Assembly (NCBI RefSeq): GCF_002902965.1
Contig: NZ_CP026106.1
Coordinates: forward strand, 2,170,001-2,234,000
Source: Paraburkholderia hospita
GTDB lineage: Bacteria; Pseudomonadota; Gammaproteobacteria; Burkholderiales; Burkholderiaceae
DNA length: 64,000 nt
Direction of reading: 5' to 3'
Positions 1-7,668 of this stretch are shown piece by piece. The translations under genes were made by a program, and so were the position numbers. The first letter of the stretch is position 1; every line of letters begins with the position of its first letter. The notes under the pieces were generated by a model. That model did no database searches. It saw only the letters and a list, made by a program, of their open reading frames with translations, and was not told the origin of the DNA.

Positions 1-308
1 TAATCGAGCCGGTACTCGTCGATGAAGAACTGCTGCCAGTTCCTTTCGTTGCGCTGCCGCATGCCGAACAGCGCGCGCACGTCGCCACCCGCGCAGAAGC
101 CTTTCGCGCCTGCGCCGCGCAGCACCACGGCGACGATCTCGCTATCGGTGCGGCAGCGCTCGACCAGCGCGGCCAGCTCGCGCACCATCTCGTGCGACAA
201 CGCGTTCAGCGCAGCCGGCCGGTTCAGCGTGACGATCGCGACGCGATTGACGACGCGAAACAGCACGTCGGGTTCGTGCATGCTTGCCTCTTTGAGAACA
301 GCGCTCAT
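1..308 (-). CDS. 3-hydroxyisobutyryl-CoA hydrolase-like crotonase (partial, N-terminal part)
   Basis: Only the first ~102 codons are in the window; the gene runs off the left edge. The translation has a crotonase-fold start, with LNRPAALNALSHEMV near residue 30 and the oxyanion-hole segment GAGAKGFCAGGDVRALFG near residue 75, followed by an FFIDEYRLD segment. FFxxEYxL is typical of 3-hydroxyisobutyryl-CoA hydrolases rather than plain hydratases. Such an enzyme releases CoA from 3-hydroxyisobutyryl-CoA in valine catabolism, which is exactly the step missing between the neighbouring hydratase and mmsB. The ATG at 308 overlaps the stop of the upstream hydratase (ATGA), implying translational coupling. 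An internal Met nine codons in (MHEPDV) is an alternative start. Confidence 0.8.
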   Translation of the reverse strand, partial: MSAVLKEASMHEPDVLFRVVNRVAIVTLNRPAALNALSHEMVRELAALVERCRTDSEIVAVVLRGAGAKGFCAGGDVRALFGMRQRNERNWQQFFIDEYRLD

Positions 309-1102
309 CGCTGCGACTCCTTCGATTGCGCGCCTTGCCACTTCGGCGCGCGTTTTTCGAGGAACGCGTTGACGCCCTCGCGCTGATCGGCGCCGTCGAA
401 CAGATCGACGAAGCGCTCGCGCTCCACGGCCAGCGCCGCCGTGCGCGGCACGCCGTTGCGCGCCTGCTGGATCAGATCCTTGCTGAACGTGACGGCCTGC
501 GGGCTCAAGCCCGCGACGCGCGCCGCCATCTGCAACGCGAATTCGCGCGCCGCGCCTTTCTCGACCACTTCCTCGACGAGCCCAATGCGCAGCGCCGTCG
601 CCGCATCGACGCGTTCGCCTGTCAGCACGATGCGCTTCGCCCAGCCTTCGCCGACGAGCCACGGCAGCGTCTGTGTGCCGCAGCCGCACGGCAGCAGGCC
701 AACGGCCGTTTCCGGCAACGCCATTACCGCGTGCTGCTCGGCGATGCGGATATCGCACGCGAGCGCGCACTCGAGCCCGCCGCCCATTGCATAGCCGTTG
801 ATCGCCGCGATCACGACGGGCCGCGCGTTTTGCAGCGTCTCGAACGCCGTGCCGAAGCGCGATGCTGCTTGTCGCGCGATTTCCTTGTTGCCGTCGGCGA
901 AGGTGTTCAGATCGGCGCCCGCGCTGAAGAACTTCGGGCCGTCGCCCGTGATGACGATTGCGCGCACTTGCGCGTCGCCGTTCAGGCGTTCGACGGTGTG
1001 CTGCAGCTGCGATAGCCCTTCCGGTGTGAATGCGTTCGCTGGCGGGCGCTTCAGGGTCAGCACGGCGACGCTGCCGTCATGCGCGTAGTCGAGTTCGATC
1101 AT
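305..1102 (-). CDS. Enoyl-CoA hydratase (valine branch)
   Basis: This 265-aa crotonase-family protein probably hydrates methacrylyl-CoA to 3-hydroxyisobutyryl-CoA. Visible features are FSAGADL (about 59-65), GYAMGGGLECALACDI (about 103-118) and ALPETAVGLLPCGCGTQ (about 129-145). Both glutamates used by true hydratases are present: Glu in GGGLE and Glu in LPE. One oddity is CGCGTQ where most hydratases have GAGGTQ. The start codon overlaps the mmsB stop (TAATG) and the stop overlaps the next start (ATGA), so mmsB, this gene and the hydrolase form one tight operon. Substrate assignment rests on context. Confidence 0.88.
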   Translation of the reverse strand: MIELDYAHDGSVAVLTLKRPPANAFTPEGLSQLQHTVERLNGDAQVRAIVITGDGPKFFSAGADLNTFADGNKEIARQAASRFGTAFETLQNARPVVIAAINGYAMGGGLECALACDIRIAEQHAVMALPETAVGLLPCGCGTQTLPWLVGEGWAKRIVLTGERVDAATALRIGLVEEVVEKGAAREFALQMAARVAGLSPQAVTFSKDLIQQARNGVPRTAALAVERERFVDLFDGADQREGVNAFLEKRAPKWQGAQSKESQR

Positions 1103-1995
1103 TACGCGTCTCCATCCTTGCGATACAGCTTGATCACCGCTGAGAAGTCGAGCTTACCGGCGCCGTTCGTGCTCATGGTCTGATAGAGCTGTTGCGCGAG
1201 CGCGCCGAGGTAGACGGGTTGGCGCGCGAGTTTGGCGGCATCGGTGGCGAGGCCGAGGTCCTTGAGCATCAGGTCGGTGCCGAAGCCGCCTGTGTAGCCG
1301 CGCGTCGACGGCGCGGTGTCGATGACGCCAGGGAACGGGTTGTAGGTGTCCGAACTCCAGCAACGGCCCGTCGATGTGTTGATGATTTTGCCCAGTACCT
1401 GGGGGTCGATGCCGAGTTTTTCGCCGAGTGCCATCGCTTCGGAAACGCCCGCCATCGTGATGCCTAGCACCAGGTTGTTGCAGATCTTTGCAACCTGGCC
1501 GGTCGAGGTTTCGCCGCAGTGGACTATGTTTTTGCCCATTGCTGAGAGGATTGGTTTCACCTGTTCGTAGGTTTCTGCGGTGCTGCCGACCATGAATGTC
1601 AGTGTGCCGGATGTGGCGCCGCCTGTGCCGCCTGAGACTGGCGCGTCTACGAAGGTGTTTCCATTCTGTGTCGCCAGTTCGGCGAAGGTTTTTACGCTGG
1701 CTGGGTCGATCGTGCTCGAGTCGATGATCGTCACGTTCTTCGCGATGCCCGCGAGGATGCCTTCTTCGCCTGTTAGCACTGCTTTTACATGTGCTGCGGC
1801 TGGGAGCATCGTGATGACATATTCGACGTCCGTCGATGCTTCTTTTGGCGTTTTTGCTGTTTTTGCGCCTGCTTGTTGCAGGGTTTCTAACGCTTGCGTG
1901 TTCAGATCGAAAACTCTTAGGGCGTGGCCCGCCTTTAGCAGGTTTAGCGCCATCGGCGCGCCCATGTTGCCTAGTCCTATGAAGCCGATTTTCAT
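1102..1995 (-). CDS. mmsB: 3-hydroxyisobutyrate dehydrogenase
   Basis: This 297-aa protein oxidises 3-hydroxyisobutyrate to methylmalonate semialdehyde with NAD+. It starts with the Rossmann motif GFIGLGNMG (4-12), has the substrate-binding DAPVSGG (117-123) and the catalytic lysine in GQVAKICNN (Lys170), and is family length. The gene opens the mmsB-hydratase-hydrolase operon and has the repeat element immediately upstream. Its 5' half uses unusual A-rich codons (many AAA, ACA, CTA) compared with GC-rich neighbours, part of the strand asymmetry described in the findings. Confidence 0.95.
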   Translation of the reverse strand: MKIGFIGLGNMGAPMALNLLKAGHALRVFDLNTQALETLQQAGAKTAKTPKEASTDVEYVITMLPAAAHVKAVLTGEEGILAGIAKNVTIIDSSTIDPASVKTFAELATQNGNTFVDAPVSGGTGGATSGTLTFMVGSTAETYEQVKPILSAMGKNIVHCGETSTGQVAKICNNLVLGITMAGVSEAMALGEKLGIDPQVLGKIINTSTGRCWSSDTYNPFPGVIDTAPSTRGYTGGFGTDLMLKDLGLATDAAKLARQPVYLGALAQQLYQTMSTNGAGKLDFSAVIKLYRKDGDA

Positions 1996-2104
1996 GTTCG
2001 CTCCTGTGGTTTTGTCTGCGACTGCTATGGCGGTGTTTTGCTTTCTGCGCTGGCATCCGCGATTTGTTAGCTTGCTTCAAGCGTCGCCCCTGTGCGGGGC
2101 GGCA

Positions 2105-2138
2105 CCTACTTTTCTTTGCCGCCGCAAAGAAAAGTAGG
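2105..2138. repeat. Perfect hairpin, left arm of copy A
   Basis: Perfect 15-bp stem CCTACTTTTCTTTGC / GCAAAGAAAAGTAGG with a CGCC loop. The same 34-nt unit occurs at 2617-2650, 13656-13689 and 15296-15329. Each is bordered on its outer side by the GCCCC(T/G)...GGGGC block. Confidence 0.95.
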
Positions 2139-2309
2139 CAAAAGAAAGCGGCTAACACCGCCAACATTTCTTCTTGCCTGAGGGCCCCCGAAGGGTCTTA
2201 CGCTTCACACGGCAATCACGTGACTCATCTTTGCTGCCAGCGCTCTTGCGCTGCGCCTCACCCGCTTCATGCGCCCGCGTTGCCGCACGCCGTGTCAGAT
2301 ATTCCACCG

Positions 2310-2446
2310 CCGCCCAGGTGGAAAACTGTGTGTAGGCCGTAGTACTCCACACGCCTCACTTCGGACCGATAGCGCACGCGTTCCACCATGTAAGAGCGCT
2401 AACGTATATGCCGCGACAACCTACACACAGTTTGCCACCTGGGCGG
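2310..2446. repeat. 137-bp core with 27-bp terminal inverted repeats (copy A)
   Basis: The core is bounded by CCGCCCAGGTGG plus (A/C)AAACTGTGTGTAGG at 2310-2336 and its near-perfect inverse at 2420-2446. The interior contains ACGCCTCACTTCGGACCGAT, AGCGCACGCGTTC and ATGTAAGAGCGC, well conserved in copy B (14988-15124, also exactly 137 bp). Equal length, terminal inverted repeats and lack of an ORF suggest a nested miniature element or a structured RNA. This is inference. Confidence 0.8.
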
Positions 2447-2616
2447 CACTAACCGTTCGCTACCGTTAGCAGTTATGCGGGCGGTTGAAGCGGGTGAGGC
2501 GTCTATTCAAAGCGTTGGCAACAAAGATGAGTCACGTGATTGCCGTGTGAAGCGTAAGACCTGTTGGGGGCCCTCAGGCAAACACAAGAGCTGGCGGTTT
2601 TAGCCGCTTTCTTTTG

Positions 2617-2650
2617 CCTACTTTTCTTTGCGGCGGCAAAGAAAAGTAGG
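2617..2650. repeat. Perfect hairpin, right arm of copy A
   Basis: Mirror-oriented copy of the 34-nt hairpin (stem 15 bp, loop GCGG on this strand), followed by GCCGCCCCGCACAGGGGC. It closes the right arm of the palindromic element. Confidence 0.95.
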
Positions 2651-2673
2651 TGCCGCCCCGCACAGGGGCGACG

Positions 2674-2806
2674 CGTGAACGGCAAACACCATAGCGCGGA
2701 TGCCAGCGCAAACACAAGCAAACCAACCCGGCCGCGCCACGAAGACAAATCGCGGATGCCAACTCAAAAACAAGCACACCACCCAGCGTCGCAGACAAAC
2801 AAAAAC
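2674..2806. repeat. Degenerate GCGGATGCCAGC-type tandem units, A+C-rich
   Basis: Units resembling GCGCGGATGCCAGCGCAAAC recur here (about 2694 and 2745, spaced ~50 bp), separated by ACAAGCAAACCAACC-like filler. Inverse-oriented relatives lie left of copy A (2046-2062) and left of copy B (13540-13620), and same-orientation ones right of copy B (15373-15450). By hand count, 2701-2760 is about 72% A+C and 2761-2820 about 78% A+C on the + strand. No gene is visible. Confidence 0.75.
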
Positions 2807-4336
2807 CTATCGAAGGCTAATGGTCGTATTCACACCATCACTGACAGTGGCATCATCAAACCACCTGGCCGTGACAGTCTTAGTCTGCGTATAAAACTGC
2901 ACAACCTGCTTGCCATAGGGCCCAAGATCCCCAAGCTTCGACCCGCGAGACCCAGTAAAACTAAAAAACGGAACCGGCACGGGAATAGGAATATTGATCC
3001 CAACCTGCCCAACATCGATCTCGCTCTGAAACTTCCGCGCCGCCGCGCCGCTCTGCGTGAAGAGTCCGACGCCATTACCCATCGGATTGCTATTCACAAG
3101 CGCAATCGCGTCGTCCAGCGTCGGCACGGTCATCACACACAACACAGGCCCAAAGATCTCCGTCTTATAGACATCCATCTCGACCGAAACATCACTAAAC
3201 ACCGTCGGCCCGATGAAATTACCGGCCTCGTAGCCAGGCACACCAACACCCCGCCCATCCAGCGCAAGCGTTGCACCCTCCTTCACGCCCGCGTCGATCA
3301 GCCCAAGAACACGCTCCTTCGCAGCACGCGAAACCACAGGCCCGATATCCGTGCCGCCCTCATGTCCGGCATTCACCTTCAACGTCTTCGCCTTCGCGAC
3401 AAGCTCGGGCAACCACTCCTTCGACGACCCCACCAGCACCACCACCGATGTCGCCATACACCGCTGCCCCGCCGCGCCAAAGCCGGCACCCACCAGCGCA
3501 TTCAACGTCTGCTCGCGGTTCGCATCAGGCAACACGACAGCGTGATTCTTCGCGCCCATCATCGATTGCACACGCTTGCCGTGCTGGCTGCCCAGGTTGT
3601 ACACATGCGTGCCCACCGCCGTCGATCCAACAAACGAAATCGCCTTCACCAACTCATGCGTGCACAACCCATCGACGACTTCCTTCCCGCCATGCACCAC
3701 GTTCAGCACGCCCTTCGGCACGCCCGCTTCGATGGCCAGCTCGACCAGTTGCATCGTCGATAGCGGGTCCTGCTCCGACGGCTTCAGAACGAATGTGTTG
3801 CCGCACACGATCGCCATCGGGAACATCCACAGCGGAATCATCGCGGGGAAGTTGAACGGCGTAATGCCCGCGCATACACCAATCGGCTGACGCAGCGTGT
3901 ACGTGTCAACACTCCCCGCCACGTTCTCCGCGAACTCGCCCTGCTGCAACGTGCCGATCGAGCACGCATGCTCGACCACTTCGAGGCCGCGGAAAATGTC
4001 GCCTTCTGCATCGGGCAAAGTCTTGCCCTGCTCCGCCGTCAAGGTCTTCGCAATGCGCGGCATGTGCTCTCGAATCAGTGCCTGGTACTTCAGCATGATC
4101 CGCATGCGCGCGCCAATCGGCGTGTTCTTCCAGGTCGCAAATGCGGCATGCGCGGAACGGATCGCCGCGTCCACTTCCGCTTTCGTCGCGAACGGTACGC
4201 GCGCCAGCACTTCCTGCGTCGCCGGATTCACGATGTCGCGCCACTCGGTCGCGCTCGACTCGACAAATTCGCCGTTGATCAACAGCTTGACCGTGTCGAC
4301 CTTGCGGTCAGCCAGAGTCGAAGGAATTGCGCTCAT
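2807..4336 (-). CDS. mmsA: Methylmalonate-semialdehyde dehydrogenase (CoA-acylating)
   Basis: This 509-aa aldehyde dehydrogenase converts methylmalonate semialdehyde plus CoA and NAD+ to propionyl-CoA and CO2. It has ITPFNFPAMIPLWMFPMA (about 158-175), the NAD-site segment FVGSTAVG (235-242) and the catalytic cysteine in GQRCMAT (Cys293). QRCMA and the FNFPAMIPLWMFP stretch are hallmarks of MmsA rather than other aldehyde dehydrogenases. It is normal length. The acyl-CoA synthetase gene ends 54 bp upstream of its start. Downstream lies the repeat element that separates it from mmsB. The 3' third is unusually A+C-rich on the + strand next to the repeat. Confidence 0.96.
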   Translation of the reverse strand: MSAIPSTLADRKVDTVKLLINGEFVESSATEWRDIVNPATQEVLARVPFATKAEVDAAIRSAHAAFATWKNTPIGARMRIMLKYQALIREHMPRIAKTLTAEQGKTLPDAEGDIFRGLEVVEHACSIGTLQQGEFAENVAGSVDTYTLRQPIGVCAGITPFNFPAMIPLWMFPMAIVCGNTFVLKPSEQDPLSTMQLVELAIEAGVPKGVLNVVHGGKEVVDGLCTHELVKAISFVGSTAVGTHVYNLGSQHGKRVQSMMGAKNHAVVLPDANREQTLNALVGAGFGAAGQRCMATSVVVLVGSSKEWLPELVAKAKTLKVNAGHEGGTDIGPVVSRAAKERVLGLIDAGVKEGATLALDGRGVGVPGYEAGNFIGPTVFSDVSVEMDVYKTEIFGPVLCVMTVPTLDDAIALVNSNPMGNGVGLFTQSGAAARKFQSEIDVGQVGINIPIPVPVPFFSFTGSRGSKLGDLGPYGKQVVQFYTQTKTVTARWFDDATVSDGVNTTISLR

Positions 4337-4390
4337 TCTGCATGTCTCCTGAAGTAGATATCGGTGGCTCGACTGTCGTTCAGTTCGGGC

Positions 4391-6097
4391 TCAGTTTCCG
4401 TTTCCATTGCGAAGCTCGGGGAAATCCTCTTCCCAGTACTCATCCTGCAGGCGCGCCGGCTCCGCCGTGCGCTCCAGTTCGCGCCGCCTTAGTTCGACGC
4501 GGCGAATCTTTCCGGAGATCGTCTTCGGTAAATCGCTGAATTGAAGGCGGCGAATGCGCTTGTACGGCGCGAGCTTTTCGCGCGAAAAGCGGAATACATC
4601 GCGCGCCAGTTCGGGACCCGCTTCGAATCCATGTCGCACGGTCACGAATGCCTTCGGCACCGACAGACGCAAAGGATCGTTGCTCGGCACCACGGCCGCC
4701 TCGGCAATCGCTTCGTGCTCGATCAGCACGCTTTCGAGTTCGAACGGACTCAGCCGGTAATCGGACGACTTGAACACGTCGTCCGAGCGGCCGACGTACA
4801 CGAGATAACCATCGTCGCGCCGCATCGCGACATCGGACGTGTGGTAGTAGCCGTTGCGCATCGCGTGTTCGGTGGCCTTCGCGTTGTTCGCGTAACCCGT
4901 CATCAGTCCGAGCGGACGGTGCGCGAGCGGCAGCGCGATTTCGCCTTCCGTCACAGGATGATCGTCCGCATCGACGAGTTCGACGCGGTAGCCCGGCAAC
5001 GGACGCCCCATCGAACCCGGCACCACAGGCTGCCCCGGCGGGTTGCCGATCTGGCAGGTGGTTTCCGTCTGCCCGTAGCCATCGCGAATCACGATGTTCC
5101 AGGCATGCCGCACGCGCTCGATGATCTCCGGGTTCAGCGGTTCGCCCGCGCCGACGATCTCGCGCAGCTTCACGGGATACGACGCGAGCGGCTCCTGCAC
5201 GAGCATGCGCCATACAGTGGGCGGCGCGCACAGCGTCGTGACGTTGTAGCGCACCAGCACGTCGAGCGTTTCTTTCGGCACGAAGCGCGCGAAGTTGTAG
5301 ACGAACACGCACGCCTGCGCATTCCACGGCGCGAAGAAGCAGCTCCACGCGTGCTTCGCCCAGCCGGGCGAGCTGATGTTCCAGTGGATATCGCCCGGTT
5401 GCAGGCCGATCCAGTACATCGTCGACAGATGGCCGACGGGATAGCTTTCGTGCGTGTGCTCGACCAGTTTCGGCTTCGACGTCGTGCCCGACGTGAAGTA
5501 CAGCAGCATCGGATCGCTGGCGCGCGTGGCGCCGTCCGGCGTGAAGGTCGGCGACGATGCGTAGGCGGCTGCGATATCCGTCCAGCCTTCGCGCGGCGCG
5601 CCAACCGAGATCCGCTTCAACGGCGTATCGAGCGCGTCGAACTTGCCCGTCTCCGCGCTATCGACCACGACGAAATTCGCGCCGCCGATCTGCACGCGGT
5701 CGCGCACGTCGTCGGGCGACAGTTGCGTCGTGGCGGGCAGCACGATCGCACCGAGCTTCATCGCCGCGAGCATCACGTCCCACAGCTCGACGCGGTTCGG
5801 CAGCATCAACAACAGCCGGTCGCCGCGCCCCACGCCTAGCTCGCGCAGAAAATTCGCCATCCGCGACGAGCGCTCCGACATCTGCGCATACGAGAGCTTC
5901 AGCCCTTCTTGCGCCGGATCATCGACGATCCACAGCGCCGGGTTGTCGTTGCCTCTCGCGACGACGTCGAAATAGTCGAGCGCCCAGTTGAACTCCCCGA
6001 GTTCAGGCCATCTGAACTCGCTGTACGCGCGCTCATAGTCGGTGCGGTGGCGCAACAACAGGTCGCGCGCGTCGAAAAAGCTCTGGGCTGCCGTCAT
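4391..6097 (-). CDS. AMP-dependent acyl-CoA synthetase
   Basis: This 568-aa adenylate-forming enzyme activates a short or medium carboxylic acid to its CoA thioester. Motifs are the P-loop FTSGTTSKPK (201-210), DGYGQTETT, the hinge-region GRSDDVFKSSDYRLSP and the C-terminal catalytic lysine in PKTISGKIRR (about Lys530). The sequence resembles acetyl-CoA/benzoate-CoA-type ligases (medium-chain AcsM group). Because it sits between the acyl-CoA dehydrogenase and mmsA, isobutyrate or another branched acid is a plausible substrate, but the substrate cannot be read from sequence. Its 5' leader contains three tandem hairpins (6112-6246). Confidence 0.88.
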   Translation of the reverse strand: MTAAQSFFDARDLLLRHRTDYERAYSEFRWPELGEFNWALDYFDVVARGNDNPALWIVDDPAQEGLKLSYAQMSERSSRMANFLRELGVGRGDRLLLMLPNRVELWDVMLAAMKLGAIVLPATTQLSPDDVRDRVQIGGANFVVVDSAETGKFDALDTPLKRISVGAPREGWTDIAAAYASSPTFTPDGATRASDPMLLYFTSGTTSKPKLVEHTHESYPVGHLSTMYWIGLQPGDIHWNISSPGWAKHAWSCFFAPWNAQACVFVYNFARFVPKETLDVLVRYNVTTLCAPPTVWRMLVQEPLASYPVKLREIVGAGEPLNPEIIERVRHAWNIVIRDGYGQTETTCQIGNPPGQPVVPGSMGRPLPGYRVELVDADDHPVTEGEIALPLAHRPLGLMTGYANNAKATEHAMRNGYYHTSDVAMRRDDGYLVYVGRSDDVFKSSDYRLSPFELESVLIEHEAIAEAAVVPSNDPLRLSVPKAFVTVRHGFEAGPELARDVFRFSREKLAPYKRIRRLQFSDLPKTISGKIRRVELRRRELERTAEPARLQDEYWEEDFPELRNGNGN

Positions 6098-6111
6098 CGT
6101 CGTCTCCTGTC

Positions 6112-6246
6112 GACCAGAGTTGGCGCTTTAGCGCCTTACTCTGGTCCCATGGCAAGTCGGCCGGAGTTAGCGCTTTAGCGCTTACTCCGGTCCCTTGGCG
6201 AGTTGGCCCAGAGTTGGCGCTTTAGCGCCTTACTCTGGTCTCATCA
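6112..6246. repeat. Three tandem ~47-bp hairpin repeats
   Basis: Units start at about 6112, 6160 and 6206. Each is a palindrome CCAGAGT-T-GGCGC-TTTA-GCGCC-TT-ACTCTGG; the second has CCGGAGT/ACTCCGG and AGCGC/GCGCT, so paired bases change together. Units are joined by similar spacers (CCATGGCAAGTCGG, CCTTGGCGAGTTGG). They lie between the acyl-CoA dehydrogenase stop and the synthetase start within the same transcript direction, so they could attenuate, process or stabilise mRNA. A related but degenerate hairpin is at 37797-37831. Confidence 0.9.
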
Positions 6247-6270
6247 CTCTATTGGCGGATTATTCTGCGC

Positions 6271-7404
6271 TCAAACGTGCCGCGCGATAACCATTCTTTG
6301 TACTTCGCTCGTGCCTTCATAGATTTGCGTAATGCGGGCATCGCGATAATGCCGCTCGACGGCGTAGTCCTCCAGATACCCATAGCCGCCGTGAATCTGA
6401 ATCGCCTTCGAGCAAACCTCTTCAGCCATCTCCGACGCATACAGCTTCGCCTGCGATGCCTCCGACAGACACGGCCGCCCCGCGCTGCGCAGCCGCGCCG
6501 CGTGATGCACAAGCAGGCGCGCGGCGTTCAGGCGCGTCGCCATGTCGGCGAGCATGTTGGCGATGGTCTGATGTTCCTTCAACGCCTTGCCGAACTGGAC
6601 GCGCTCGTTCGCATACGCGCGGGCCGCATCGAACGCCGCGCGCGCAATGCCGATCGCCTGCGCCGCGATACCGATGCGTCCGCCTTCCAGATTCGACAGC
6701 GCGATGCGCAAGCCCTCGCCCGGCGCGCCGAGCAGATTCGCTTCGGGCACGGCGCAATCGTCGAGCGAGATCGGGCAGGTATCCGACGCGCGAATACCGA
6801 GCTTGCTCTCGGGGCGCCCGACGTTGAAGCCCGGCGTATCCGTCGGCACGATAAAGGCCGAGATGCCGCGCTTGCCCGCGTCGGGATCGGTGACGGCGAA
6901 CACGATCGCGATGCTGGCGCGCGCGCCGTTCGTCACGAACTGCTTGCTCCCGTTGATAACCCACTGGCCATCGCGCAGCACGGCGCGTGTGCGGATGTTG
7001 TTCGCTTCGCTGCCCGCATGCGGCTCGGTCAGGCAGAAGGCGCCGATGCGCTTGCCCGTCGCGAGATCGGCGAGATAGCGATCCTTTTGAGCGTCGGTGC
7101 CGAAGTTGAGGATCGGCCCGCAGCCGACCGAGTTGTGCACGCTCATCAGCGTCGCGCAGGCGGCGCAGCCGGCCGCGATCTCTTCGAGTGCGAGCGCATA
7201 CGCGATGTAGTCGGTGTACGAGCCGCCCCATTCGGGCGGCACGATCATGCCGAGAAAGCCCAGCTCGCCCATCTGCCCGACGACTTCCGCCGGCAACTTG
7301 CCTTCGCGGTCCCATTGCGCCGCGTTCGGCGCGAGGCGTTCGACCGAGAAGTCGCGCGCCGCGTCGCGGATCATCCGCTGCTCGTCGGTGTAGAACTCGT
7401 CCAT
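6271..7404 (-). CDS. Acyl-CoA dehydrogenase (isobutyryl-CoA type)
   Basis: This 377-aa flavoprotein is expected to oxidise isobutyryl-CoA to methacrylyl-CoA, passing electrons to ETF. Evidence: [19 protein letters not shown] start, FAD/substrate loop [50 protein letters not shown] and the catalytic base in [11 protein letters not shown] (about Glu363). The open frame extends far upstream to 9123 without a stop, but homology begins at the ATG at 7404, so that start is chosen. It is the first gene of the valine cluster, facing a divergent AraC gene across 264 bp. Confidence 0.93.
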   Translation of the reverse strand: MDEFYTDEQRMIRDAARDFSVERLAPNAAQWDREGKLPAEVVGQMGELGFLGMIVPPEWGGSYTDYIAYALALEEIAAGCAACATLMSVHNSVGCGPILNFGTDAQKDRYLADLATGKRIGAFCLTEPHAGSEANNIRTRAVLRDGQWVINGSKQFVTNGARASIAIVFAVTDPDAGKRGISAFIVPTDTPGFNVGRPESKLGIRASDTCPISLDDCAVPEANLLGAPGEGLRIALSNLEGGRIGIAAQAIGIARAAFDAARAYANERVQFGKALKEHQTIANMLADMATRLNAARLLVHHAARLRSAGRPCLSEASQAKLYASEMAEEVCSKAIQIHGGYGYLEDYAVERHYRDARITQIYEGTSEVQRMVIARHV

Positions 7405-7519
7405 GTGTCTCGCTCCGTTTGTCTCTGCGCGCCTGCTGCACTGCACACATGGCGCGTCTGTTGGAACCCAGTTTAGGCGGCGCGAAAGCGGGATTCGATG
7501 CCGCGTCCGCTCAATTTTG

Positions 7520-7535
7520 GTGAGCGCATTTGCCA
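7520..7535 (+). promoter_or_regulatory. 16-bp direct repeat, site 1 (candidate AraC operator)
   Basis: GTGAGCGCATTTGCCA, identical to the site at 7606-7621 and in the same orientation, with 86 bp between starts (about eight helical turns). Matches continue weakly past the core (TAACTGGAT versus GAATTGATG). AraC proteins typically bind direct repeats of ~17 bp, and this lies between the acyl-CoA dehydrogenase and the araC-like gene. Confidence 0.7.
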
Positions 7536-7605
7536 TAACTGGATTTCTTGAGGGGCGCCGATGCGGCAGAATAGCGGTTGTCGGCAGGCGCTCGCGGCTA
7601 TTCAC

Positions 7606-7621
7606 GTGAGCGCATTTGCCA
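7606..7621 (+). promoter_or_regulatory. 16-bp direct repeat, site 2 (candidate AraC operator)
   Basis: Second exact copy of GTGAGCGCATTTGCCA, ending 47 bp before the araC-like start codon. Its position suits autoregulation, and site 1 suits activation of the divergent valine operon, possibly by looping. The regulatory role is inference. Confidence 0.7.
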
Positions 7622-7668
7622 GAATTGATGAAACGCCCACTTCCAGGCTGGCGAGGAACCGCGACCGA

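Larger units (their letters stand above)
2082..2673. repeat. Composite palindromic repeat element, copy A (uninterrupted)
   Basis: This 592-bp non-coding element is built as a very long imperfect inverted repeat. Reading inward from each end: a block CGTCGCCCCTGTGCGGGGCGG, a perfect 34-nt hairpin, AAAAGAAAGCGGCTAA, a GCCTGAGGGCCCCC block, TCTTACGCTTCACACGGCA followed by ATCACGTGA, and GCCTCACCCGCTTCA; a 137-bp core sits in the middle. The second copy spans 13633-15352. No plausible protein is encoded. It lies between mmsA and mmsB and splits an otherwise continuous catabolic cluster. I know the hairpin block as common in Paraburkholderia genomes, but I do not recognise a named family for the whole composite. 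Confidence 0.9.

Noticed and set aside
2311..2450. Possibility that the 137-bp core is a tRNA-like or known riboswitch RNA
   Set aside because: No cloverleaf, T-loop or known aptamer sequence could be recognised; kept only as a repeat.
2082..2673. CRISPR array reading of the repeat blocks
   Set aside because: Repeats are inverted and non-uniform in spacing, with no unique equal-length spacers and no cas genes.
2564..3763. 399-codon rightward open frame over the repeat and mmsA 3' end
   Set aside because: Begins in the repeat and runs antisense to mmsA; no recognisable domain and abnormal Arg/His/Pro content.
6112..6246. Three tandem hairpins as a CRISPR-like array
   Set aside because: Only three units, palindromes instead of spacers, spacers nearly identical to each other.
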